A stretch of 64,000 nt of DNA, taken from assembly GCA_928724745.1 (NCBI GenBank), contig CAKMXJ010000039.1, positions 186,001-250,000 on the forward strand, read 5' to 3'. Each line of letters opens with the position of its first letter. The stretch's first letter is position 1. The notes beneath the pieces were generated by a model. It saw only the letters and a program-made list of their open reading frames with translations, ran no database searches and was not told the origin of the DNA. Below are positions 21,064-29,121 of the stretch, piece after piece. A program made the position numbers and the translations under genes. Origin of the DNA: Anthracocystis setariae (lineage: Eukaryota > Basidiomycota > Ustilaginomycetes > Ustilaginales > Ustilaginaceae).

Positions 21064-21101
21064 CTTGAGGATTCCAGCAACCTCAAAGGCTTGGTAGCAA
21101 G

Positions 21102-22502
21102 ATGGTCAAATTCAGAACCTGGGTCGGGGGTGGATGCATAGTGATGCAGCTTGTCTTTTGCCTTCTCACAGGGCTTCGACTCGTATCGAGCATCGTTCAA
21201 CGATCCAGCTGCGCACTTGGCCAGCGTTTGTTCTTGTCATTGTCGCCACGAGTGATGCATGAACAGCCGCGTATTGCGCCACAGACGCAGAAATGGACCG
21301 TTGATACGTTGGATAGCCCCCAGCCTGGCTCCATTGGTCAAGAAGGCATGGACTCGGGACGAGATGTTGGAGGAGCAGCAGGGGTAAAGAGGTCGTTGAA
21401 CTCGATATCAGAGTGTCGTTCCATTTCGAAGCGCTCGCTCAAAGGACCAGGACAGATTGAGGTCGACTGCCCGAAGCAGGAGCAGCCAGTTGATCGAGCT
21501 ACAATCGCCTCAAGCTCAAAGGCTCATCATCTTGAAACTGGTGCAGCTTCCTCTTCCACGCCATTGGATCGCTCGAGGAGAGCTTCCAGCGACTTTTCCT
21601 CGGCATCCACTTCCGAATTGGCCAGCTCTGGTTTCGACAGCAACGATAGTGACGGTAGCCATATTGACACCGCTTCGGACAATAGCACGATGTCTTCCTC
21701 TTCGCCATCGACGAGCAACAGCATTTCTGCAGCCACGTCTTCCTCATCCTGGTACTCTTCTCCGCCTTCCGATTCTTCAAATTTGGATCTTGCCTCCGCT
21801 CCAGTATCGTCGAGTCTGCCGAGCATCAACTATGGTAATGCGAACCCTGGTGGTTCTGATCAGAACAGCGACAACCCTGCCGCTACGGTCCCTGATGGAA
21901 ACGAAGCCAGCGTCGCCACGGAGGCGAGCTCCGGCTCATCCGACAAAACACGATCCATCGCCATCGGTGTCACTGTTCCAGTTGGCATTATTGCGTTGGG
22001 TCTTGTAGCATGGTTCGTGCTACAGAAGCAGCGACAGAGACGACGACGGCCGCAGACGGGATTGCCCGTTGAGGGCAAAAAGGATGTCGAAATGGCCAAT
22101 GTGGATGTCTCTCAGCACGATCACTCTAGTCCTAGCTCAGGTCAAAGGTTATCGGGAGCTCAACACGAAGATCGAGAAGCAGATGAGAAACCAAGCGAGT
22201 CAGAGGATGCAACGGACATGTCACACGTGACAGTGCCAATTGAGCCAGTACAACTGCGGGAGCAAGGAGACGCACAGTCGTCGCAACCTCTGACGGCTTC
22301 CGAAAGCCATTCGACGAGCTCTTCTCAAAAACGACTGAGTGGAACGCCGTCGAGAGGCAAATCGCTAAAACGCAAGCCGGTTCCAGCGTTGTTGGATGCA
22401 TTGGAAACAACCGTTCCAGGTGCAAGTCTCTCTCACGATGCAATTCTGATCACAACACCTGTATCCAGTGCGATTGACGAGCAGCAGGATGCATTGGGAT
22501 GA
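21102..22502 (+). CDS. Single-pass Ser/Thr-rich membrane protein (Mid2/Wsc-like architecture)
   Basis: 466 residues. I do not recognise a named family. The N-terminus has a basic start and hydrophobic stretch (CIVMQLVFCLLTGLRL) that could be a signal peptide. Residues about 120-280 are extremely rich in Ser, Thr and Ala, as in O-mannosylated wall sensors. One clear transmembrane segment follows near residues 287-308 (IAIGVTVPVGIIALGLVAWF), then a basic stop-transfer run QKQRQRRRRP and a cytoplasmic tail of about 150 residues. This layout matches fungal cell-wall stress sensors and similar plasma-membrane proteins, but no WSC or other extracellular domain is visible, so the role is inferred. 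Upstream there is a probable leader intron (21001-21063) and a short uORF starting at 20964 that would end just after the splice. Confidence 0.7.
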   Translation: MVKFRTWVGGGCIVMQLVFCLLTGLRLVSSIVQRSSCALGQRLFLSLSPRVMHEQPRIAPQTQKWTVDTLDSPQPGSIGQEGMDSGRDVGGAAGVKRSLNSISECRSISKRSLKGPGQIEVDCPKQEQPVDRATIASSSKAHHLETGAASSSTPLDRSRRASSDFSSASTSELASSGFDSNDSDGSHIDTASDNSTMSSSSPSTSNSISAATSSSSWYSSPPSDSSNLDLASAPVSSSLPSINYGNANPGGSDQNSDNPAATVPDGNEASVATEASSGSSDKTRSIAIGVTVPVGIIALGLVAWFVLQKQRQRRRRPQTGLPVEGKKDVEMANVDVSQHDHSSPSSGQRLSGAQHEDREADEKPSESEDATDMSHVTVPIEPVQLREQGDAQSSQPLTASESHSTSSSQKRLSGTPSRGKSLKRKPVPALLDALETTVPGASLSHDAILITTPVSSAIDEQQDALG

Positions 22503-22903
22503 TAACAAGGTATGGTGATAATGCAAGCTTGGTGTGAGATTGACAGCCTGGGAGTGCGAGTGCGAGTGGGAGTGCGAGTGGGCAAGTTGGGTGTGTGAAA
22601 TTTTCGCAAGGCGCGGGGCGGAAGTAGCCGAGATGTGTGTGTGTGTGTCGGAGTCCAGCGAGGAAAATGCTGCCAATAATAATGCAGGGTCCAGCCCAAA
22701 AAGAGGATTTGAGTTGCGGGTCGCAGGCAGAATTTGAGTCAGGCAAGCCATGCTGAATGTGGCTCTTCGATATCGAGAGATACAGTAGTACCTATCCCTT
22801 TCGCTCTTGATCATCATCATTATCGGGCAATACCACACTCACATCACACCACCCTCCAACAAGGACCAACAAGCATTGAAACACATAAACAAGTAGCACC
22901 ATC
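22503..22903. promoter_or_regulatory. Intergenic region before the Yippee gene
   Basis: About 400 bases in tandem orientation. It holds degenerate GAGTGC/GAGTGG repeats at about 22553-22581, a GT run at 22635-22649 and a TACAGTAGTACC motif at 22781. The stretch just before the ATG is CA-rich, typical of fungal leaders. Confidence 0.45.
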
Positions 22904-23407
22904 ATGGACACCGCTTCCTCTCCCTCCTCATCCACATCCACATCCACATCACCACCACCACCACCACCACCACCACCACCGCCGCCGCCAACACTGGATT
23001 GGCTACCGTCATCCTCTGCTCGCTACATTTGTGCAGACTGTGGCGCACATGTCGCTCTCCAAGTAAGTCAACAAACCCTCCCCCCCGATCCCGCCCCCAT
23101 TTCCTCGCGCACCACACACTTTGTGCTAACACCTACCTCGTTGACTTAGGACGAATTGATCTCCAAGTCATTCTCAGGACGCGATGGCAAAGCGTACCTC
23201 TTCTCCAGCACCCTCAACACCACGCTAGGCGCAAAACAAGATCGTCATTTACTCACAGGAATGCACACCGTCTGCGACCTAACCTGCAAAGGCTGCCACA
23301 AAATCTTAGGCTGGTACTACCACAAAGCGTGGGAACAAAGCCAAAAGTACAAAGAAGGCAAATCCATCATGGAGGCCGTCAACCTCGGCAAAGTCAACGC
23401 ATGGTAA
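22904..23407 (+). CDS. Yippee-family zinc-binding protein (Moh1-like), two exons
   Basis: Exon 1 is 22904-23062 and exon 2 is 23150-23407, giving 138 residues. The intron (23063-23149, 87 nt) has a gtaagt donor, a perfect TGCTAAC branch site near 23123-23129 and a ttag acceptor; the join is in phase (VALQ|DELIS). The Yippee fold signatures are ICADCGAH (first CxxC), FSGRDGKAYLF, RHLLTGMHTVCDLTCKGC (second CxxC) and LGWYYHKAWEQSQKYKEGK. These proteins are small, highly conserved zinc folds related to Mis18 and cereblon; the yeast member Moh1 is linked to stationary-phase survival. The first 30 residues are a Ser/Thr stretch followed by 13 consecutive prolines encoded by a CCA/CCG repeat, which the family does not need. 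The 3' end converges on YTM1. Confidence 0.92.
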
Positions 23408-23408
23408 T

Positions 23409-23427
23409 CCCCCCCCCCCCCCCCCCC
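23409..23427. repeat. C19 homopolymer after the Yippee stop codon
   Basis: Nineteen C bases begin two bases after the TAA, in the 92-base gap between two convergent genes. Confidence 0.95.
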
Positions 23428-23499
23428 ACACACTTTCCTTCAATGTGATGTGCAATAAGAAGGCAAGCTTGTTCGAATTGCATTGCATTGCATTGGGGT

Positions 23500-25053
23500 C
23501 TACTCATCAATACCGATATCCGTGCCGCGATACACAGTGATACGCTTATCCTTGCCACCTGCAACCACCTCCTGACCATCTTGACTCCAATCCAACGCCA
23601 ACATACCCGCCCCGTGTCGCGCCGGGGTGGCATTGAGAGCGAACAGCGCCTTCTTGGTGCTCCTGACGTCCCAAACCTTGAGAGTGGGTTCGGCGACGCT
23701 GGCGCTTGCGAAGAGCAAGTTGCTAGCCCGATTGGCTTTGAGCGTGGTGATGGGGCCACGGTGAGCGTTGGGGATGGCGATTCCGAGGTTGGTGGTGGAG
23801 TGACGTGTGTCAAAGATGTGGATGCCTCGGTCTGCGGCGCCTGCGACGAGGGTGTGGGTGGAGAGGTGCGTGAGCGAGAGGATGGGACGTGATTCCGAGG
23901 TCGAGGAGGGGAGTGAGAGCGAGGTGTGTACGGAACCGCCGGAGGAGAGGTCCCAGCCTTTGAGGATGCCATTCATACCCGCTGTCCATGCCCGGTTGGG
24001 ATCCTTGGAGCGGGTGGAGAAGGTGCGTTCGAAGACGAGGGTGGTGACGCGAGAGTTGGCGGTGATGACGTTCTTGGCGCCAGTGACCGAGTGCGCAGTG
24101 GGTGAGGCATGCCAGAGTGTCACGGTGGGTTCGAGCTTGCCTGCAGTAGAGGGTTTTGAGGTGGTACGTTTGGTTTTGCCGTTGGCGGTTTTGCGTCGCT
24201 TGGCCGAGGACTCGTCTTCTTCTGCGGAGGATTCGGAGTCAGGATCGGCATGGGTGGGGAGCGATGAAGCAACGTCATCCCAGACGGCTACGACACCGTC
24301 CCAGCCACCGGACAGTACTGTTGCACCGGCAGGACCCTGTGCTGTATCCACCGCTGACACGGGAGCGTTGTGCGCCTCCCCCACCCACTTCCTCACCGCC
24401 GTCCAGCCCTGTTCTCCCTCAGTCACCGTCCACATCTGTACCCTCCCATCCTGTCCACCCGTTACGACGCTCTGTCCATCCTGCGTCCACACGGCACTTG
24501 AGATCCCAGTTGCCCGCCCCGCTTGCGCTGTCGCCTTGTTGATCGTGGAAAACGTATACACGGCGTCGTCGGGCTGCGACTTGGCAAACAGCCTGACGCT
24601 GCCGTCGTACGAGCCGGTGAGGTAAACTTTGGCGGACGGATGCGAGCAGTCGACGCTGCTGACCCAGTCGTCGTGCTCGAACGCCGCAAGCCGTGTGGGC
24701 GGGAGCGTGCTGCGAACGTACTCGATCGCCAAGGTGGATTCCGACGTCAACCCGTGCGTCTCGAGGTACTCGCCGAGTGTGGTTCGGAGGAGCGACGAGT
24801 CGACGATGAAATCAAACGGTACGGAACCGGCACCAAATTCAGAGGAGGAGGATGAGACGAGCTTGTTGACGAGCGTCGAGAGGTGTGTGCGACGCCATGA
24901 GACGGGTACCATGTACGGCCCAGAAGGGATGGCATACTGCGAGAGTGAGGTGGTGAGCGTGATGGGAACGGTGGGTTCGGTGGCACCCACAGGGGCGGCG
25001 ACGGCGGCACCCGTGGCCGAGAGTGGTTGGTCGTAATCGGTAATGGAAGCCAT
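23500..25053 (-). CDS. YTM1: YTM1/WDR12 WD40 ribosome-biogenesis protein
   Basis: 517 residues from MASITDYDQP at 25053. The frame extends upstream without a family-like sequence. The N-terminus is the NLE/UBL domain (VPITLTTSLSQYAIP; FDFIVDSSLLRTTLGEYL), which binds the MIDAS domain of Rea1/midasin. The rest is a WD40 propeller (DDWVSSVDCSHPSAKVYLTG; SGGWDGVVAVWDD; RGIHIFDTRHS; EPTLKVWDVRS; KDKRITVY). An acidic/basic low-complexity insert with a Lys-Arg-Arg-Lys patch near residues 275-305 may be a nuclear signal. Ytm1 forms the Nop7-Erb1-Ytm1 (PeBoW) complex needed for 60S maturation in the nucleolus. Length and order match the family. It sits head-to-tail with the metallophosphoesterase gene. 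Confidence 0.93.
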   Translation of the reverse strand: MASITDYDQPLSATGAAVAAPVGATEPTVPITLTTSLSQYAIPSGPYMVPVSWRRTHLSTLVNKLVSSSSSEFGAGSVPFDFIVDSSLLRTTLGEYLETHGLTSESTLAIEYVRSTLPPTRLAAFEHDDWVSSVDCSHPSAKVYLTGSYDGSVRLFAKSQPDDAVYTFSTINKATAQAGRATGISSAVWTQDGQSVVTGGQDGRVQMWTVTEGEQGWTAVRKWVGEAHNAPVSAVDTAQGPAGATVLSGGWDGVVAVWDDVASSLPTHADPDSESSAEEDESSAKRRKTANGKTKRTTSKPSTAGKLEPTVTLWHASPTAHSVTGAKNVITANSRVTTLVFERTFSTRSKDPNRAWTAGMNGILKGWDLSSGGSVHTSLSLPSSTSESRPILSLTHLSTHTLVAGAADRGIHIFDTRHSTTNLGIAIPNAHRGPITTLKANRASNLLFASASVAEPTLKVWDVRSTKKALFALNATPARHGAGMLALDWSQDGQEVVAGGKDKRITVYRGTDIGIDE

Positions 25054-25398
25054 GCTGCGCGATATGCTCGGATAAGACTGATGACGGTGGTTGGCGAAGG
25101 GAGCAAGATGGTGTCGAGACCTCCACGATGGGCCCAACGCGAATTCGGCCAAGTTTTCTTCTTCTTCTGAAGCGTACAAAAAAAAAATTAATTGGGCTTT
25201 GGTTTGGATGTCCGTATTCCGAGATTTTACTCGCTGGCCGCACACACCAAACCCAAGCCAGCGTTCACTTTGTTGGGGCGGGCAACTCTGGGATCAGGCC
25301 ATCTGCCTTCTAAGATGGTTCAAGATTGGCGAACACTCTAGCTTACACCATGATCATGCTGACATAGACAATGCGATTCCATCGTAGCTGCTTAGTGC
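25054..25398. promoter_or_regulatory. Promoter region of YTM1
   Basis: 345 bases between the YTM1 start and the upstream gene's stop codon on the same strand. On the minus strand an A/T-rich element (ttaattttttttt, about 25181-25193) lies about 130 bases before the ATG. No other element is clear. Confidence 0.4.
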
Positions 25399-26636
25399 TT
25401 ACAGCGAGCTATCAGCCGCAACTCGCAAGTCGACAATCACTGGCTGGCAAACCACATCGTACGAGACTATATGATGAGGAACAACGAATATAGCATCAGT
25501 ACCACTCTTGCTTTCACCCATCGCTGGCACCTAGTTGACTGCACTTACAGATCCTGTGGTTGTTCCATTTATCCTGGTCGTACTCGACCAGCGCTGCATT
25601 CACCAGCACCGTTTCGTCGTCGCTCCTCTGCCCTTGCTGAGTGAGCAGATGCACGCCACGCGCCTCGTGGATGTGTCCGAACACATGCAGCAATGGACGC
25701 AGTGCATCTTGCGACGAAGCGGGCGCAGTGAGACGACGCGTTAGCTCCTCACACCCCACAGGTGTGCCGTCGTGGATGGCATCGAGCTTGCCGAGCCCGT
25801 ACGGCGGCGTATGCGTGATCAGCAGCTGTGTATCTTTCGGAATCCCCGAATGGATCTCTGCATGCCATCCAAGATGAAAGGTCAATGGTGAGTATTCACA
25901 GGCAACAAGAGCAGAGGAGGGGGTAACGTACGTTTGGCTTGGTCTCCACGCGTGTAGTTCCACGCCCAGTCTTCGAACTCGGGCGACCACTGTGGGGATG
26001 CCAAATCACGTCAGTTGACGACGATACACGCACAGTGAAATGGGGATTGGAGTGACTTACAGGCGAGCCCCAGACGCTCCAACGATGGTGTTTGGTCTCG
26101 TTTCGATCGACGGTGAAGCTCCAAGATTCATTGTCGAGGTACTTGGTACGCTCGCCGAGGTTTGCTTGGCTGAGGATCTGTTTGGCTTGCTCGAGATCAT
26201 CGGTAGCATCCTGCACTCTGTATTTCCTGTTCAGCTCTCTACCCCTCTTCTCATACCATCCTGGCTCGGACGACGCCGCGAAATCATGGTTACCGCACAC
26301 GAACACCTTAACACCATGCGGCATGCTCCTACCAAACCCAACCGCTCGTCAGTAAACCCCAATCGTACTCATAGGATGAGGGTGGTGGATGGATGGTGAT
26401 TGTACTCACTTGATCCACTCCACTTGAGTTTTGAGATCGTCCGGTTGACCCAACGTGGTCAAGTCGCCCGCATGGAGGAGTACATCTCCATCCGGCACAC
26501 GTGTGGTTTGCGAATGCGAGTCCGAGAGCAACACGAACCTCACCCACTCCGGCCCCGGCGTCGCAGGAGGATGCTCGGCGTCGTACTTGGTATACACCCT
26601 CGTTCCTCGCTTCGAGTCGATCTCCAAACCCGTCAT
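25399..26636 (-). CDS. Calcineurin-like metallophosphoesterase (MPPED-like), five exons
   Basis: Exons on the minus strand: 26410-26636, 26061-26328, 25932-25989, 25549-25857 and 25399-25466, giving 309 residues. Introns of 81, 71, 74 and 82 nt have GTGAGT, GTAAGT, GTACGT and GTAAGT donors and TAG/CAG acceptors. The first three contain CTGAC or TTGAC branch sites. All joins keep frame (WIK|SMPHG; WGSP|WSPEF; QAK|QIHSG; HRI|FSYDV). The metal-binding motifs are in order: LLSDSHSQ, LLHAGDLT, VCGNHDF, LITHTPP and VFGHIHEARG. The C-terminus VCQPVIVDL matches the usual MPPED ending and is why the last intron is called. The substrate is unknown; family members hydrolyse phosphodiesters with two metal ions. 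Retaining the last intron would end the protein at 25514 with an unrelated tail. Confidence 0.88.
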
Positions 26637-26972
26637 CCTTGCTCTTCTTGCGATAAATGATGAAAGGAATCGTTAGGTGCAAGCGACAACCTACCTCCCC
26701 GCATTTTTAAACCGGTGCTTTTTGCGCTCCTGCGTCCGACGCCTTGGAAATTTCGCCACAGTCGAGTCACGCAACCATGGATGCACAGATCCGTGACTCG
26801 GCCATGCCCTATCAAACAAACAGAGTTTCAAACGAGATCGAGAGAGAATGCATTCTGCGTGCGGAAGAGCTAGAAAGTTACAAGTACATGCGGGAGGCAC
26901 AACGACGACGATGCAAACAAGAAGAAAAGCGACAAGGGGTAGGCGGGAAAGGGGAAGAGGAAAGGGAAAGCG
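26637..26972. promoter_or_regulatory. Promoter region of the metallophosphoesterase gene
   Basis: 336 bases between the phosphoesterase start and the RMD5 stop codon (both minus). A plus-strand ORF beginning in this gap at 26744 overlaps the last RMD5 exon and has no recognisable domain; I treat it as chance. Confidence 0.4.
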
Positions 26973-28544
26973 TTAGAAGTAGACTCGTATCGCCTGGTCG
27001 AGGTAGCTTTCCGTCGGGCAGTAGGGGCATTTGAACCTCCTGTAGTCAAAACAATCCATTACGCAAGAGTCTCGTCAAGTCAGTAATCGTATCTTTCTCA
27101 TCATGATCCGAACCTGTCCATACATACATGTTGCCCTTGGCAAGCCTGTTGAGCGTCTCGAGGCACAATACGTGCCCGCACGCCAGCATCATGGGTGGAT
27201 TCTCTTCCGTACCCTGCTCCTTGCTGACCGGACAAGCAAAGATCGAATGGAACCGCAGCTTCTGCGGCAATGGGATTTCGATCTGTCGTTCCAAACCACA
27301 CAACCCATGCCAATGTCAGTGTTAGTCCAAACCGTCATCTTTGCCAGTCTGAGATGTGTAGCTGTTGCTTTGAAACCTACCGGAAGTTCGTCGGCCTGCG
27401 ACCACTCGTTTCCCCTCTCCTTCATGACCGCCTTGACTTTGATGATCTTGTTCAACGCTCCGCCTGCGCCGACCTCGACGCCGATCGCCAAAGGAGCCTC
27501 CTTGGCAATCCCATTTCTCGCGCAAAATTCGAGTTTGAACAGCGGCTCCAAATATGGCGCATGCACCAAGCTCGCATCCAACATCGGCCTATATACTGCT
27601 GGTACGCTCGGCAGCAGATGCTCCACAGGTATACTCTCGTGCCCCTGGGATCCATACGGAGGCGTCGGCAGGAATGCCGGTAGGAACGCTAGCAGCGTGA
27701 ACAGTCTCTGAATCTCTGGCCAGTGCGCACTGCGGAAGGGCTGGAAGTGCTCCCTCCCGTACGCTAGCGCTCTTTCGACATTGGTTCTCGCCACGGGTGC
27801 CGTCGTGGCGCTCGACGTAGATGCAGCGAGGTTCACACTGGCACTCATCATATCGACGTTTTCGCCATCCGGATCGGCCTTGCCGCCCTCCTCCAGTCCA
27901 GGCAGCATCGCCCCGGACGCAATGCGGATGAATTGACTGCGATGCAAGGCGAATTCCAAGCCGTGATTGCGGTTCAACAGCCACTGACGCTCGCCCGCCG
28001 CCCACTCGATCGCCGGCCGCAAATCGCCCCTCGCCATCGCTCCCGTAACTTCGTGCAGCTTGCCATACAGTGCAGCTGTCTCCTGCGCCACGGAAAGTCC
28101 GGCTTCTTGTGCGAACTTGTATGCTGCATCCCAGTCGCCGTTCCTCTGCAGATGGGTGAGGACTACACGTTCGAGAGCGGCTTGGGCTTCAGCGGAAGAG
28201 AAAAGCGACGGATCGGCAACGCCGTCGATCGAGATGGGGAACTTTTTGTCGAGCGCTTTCGACGATTTCGACAGCGCGGCATGGAACTCCTTCTGTCGAT
28301 CCAGGATGTTCTTCTGCGTCGTTTCTACGCATGATTTGAGCTCAGCAACGATAATGGCTGGATTCGGAGCAGATGAAGAGGTCGAGGCGAGTGACGCTTT
28401 GGCAGCTTCGACTTGGGCGATCAGCTTATCGAGCGAGTCATGGACAGTCGGCGTAGTCGCTGCTGCTTTGGCTGAGGACGAGGTCGAATGTAGACCTGGA
28501 GCTCGCTTCGAGAGTTGTTCGAGCGACTTCTGTATTGCCTCCAT
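26973..28544 (-). CDS. RMD5: GID/CTLH E3 ligase RING subunit RMD5 (Gid2/RMND5), three exons
   Basis: Exons 27381-28544, 27128-27282 and 26973-27039 (minus) encode 461 residues. Intron 1 (98 nt) has GTAGGT, an ACTAAC branch and ACAG; intron 2 (88 nt) has GTATGT, TACTGAC and ACAG. The N-terminus is helical. Then come LisH/CTLH-like segments (VVLTHLQRNGDWDAAYKFAQ; LHEVTGAMARGDLRPAIEWA) and the CRA-type region. The C-terminus is the Rmd5-type atypical RING: FHSIFACPVSKEQ, MMLACGHVLC and, from the short last exon, FKCPYCPTES ending in VYF. The family ending supports the two small exons. RMD5 with Fyv10/MAEA forms the catalytic core of the GID ubiquitin ligase, which in yeast destroys gluconeogenic enzymes when glucose returns. 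The start at 28544 matches the family N-terminus length. Confidence 0.92.
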
Positions 28545-29121
28545 CGCCAGACAATCCTAGGGGGTGAGGCGGCTTTGTCAAGATGGCGAGATACCGTGTC
28601 CTGTCGACGAGATGAACAAGATGTCTGCTATGCTGAAGTGGATGCAAAAGGGCTTCCTGTCGATGGCAGCAAGGAACACTGACGAGTTTCAAGGCTCTGT
28701 ATGCGTTCCTTGGCCGAGATGGAAGCTGTTGGTGGATGATTGCTCCTCTTCGGTACGATAAGGCGATGGTGAGAGCTGGACAGGCAGCTCAGCTGGGCGC
28801 TTCTGTGCTGAAATGCTGGATTTCATAGCGTTGGTGCGAGCTGAGCTGCACGCGTGCATATTATAATTTCACACTCATCCTCTGCACTCACACTGTTGCT
28901 CTCCACCCGCATACGCTCATCGACTCGAACTCCTCGGATCGCCCTCTGATCCGCACCGCTCGTGGGGAGAAATCGCCCCTCAAAGCCTTCACTCACAACG
29001 CAACGCTCATTTGTATCATCTCGTTATCGCTTGACACACTCTCCTCTGCAGAAAAAAAGAACATTGTTTCCATAAACCAAAGTCGAGATCAGTGTGGTGA
29101 CAAGTTTGGCGACAAGCATGC
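28545..29121. promoter_or_regulatory. Promoter region of RMD5
   Basis: 577 bases between the RMD5 start and the SEC16 stop (both minus). On the minus strand a TATA-like attataat lies at about 28859-28866. Short ORFs here show no known domain. Confidence 0.4.

Larger units (their letters stand above)
18029..21101. other. 3 kb gene-poor region rich in simple repeats
   Basis: This stretch lies upstream of the histidine kinase (minus) and of the surface protein (plus), so both promoters are inside it. It holds (GGA)n at 18700-18730, (GA)n at 18835-18873, A tracts at 18886-18919, an A45 tract at 19341-19385, five GTAGCAT units at 19535-19569, and several ACTGTA/TACAGT motifs. A weak spliced ORF may exist at 20157-20710. 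A good intron-like segment (gtaagt at 21001, ttcag ending at 21063) probably lies in the leader of the next gene. I see no tRNA or other RNA gene. Confidence 0.5.

Noticed and set aside
26744..27034. Plus-strand 96-codon frame with a charged helical stretch
   Set aside because: It overlaps the last exon and second intron of RMD5, contains no known domain and its composition reflects purine-rich DNA.
28895..28990. Possible tRNA on the minus strand (GAGTTCGAGTC resembles a T-loop)
   Set aside because: The bases flanking the loop do not form a T-stem and no acceptor or anticodon arm can be paired.
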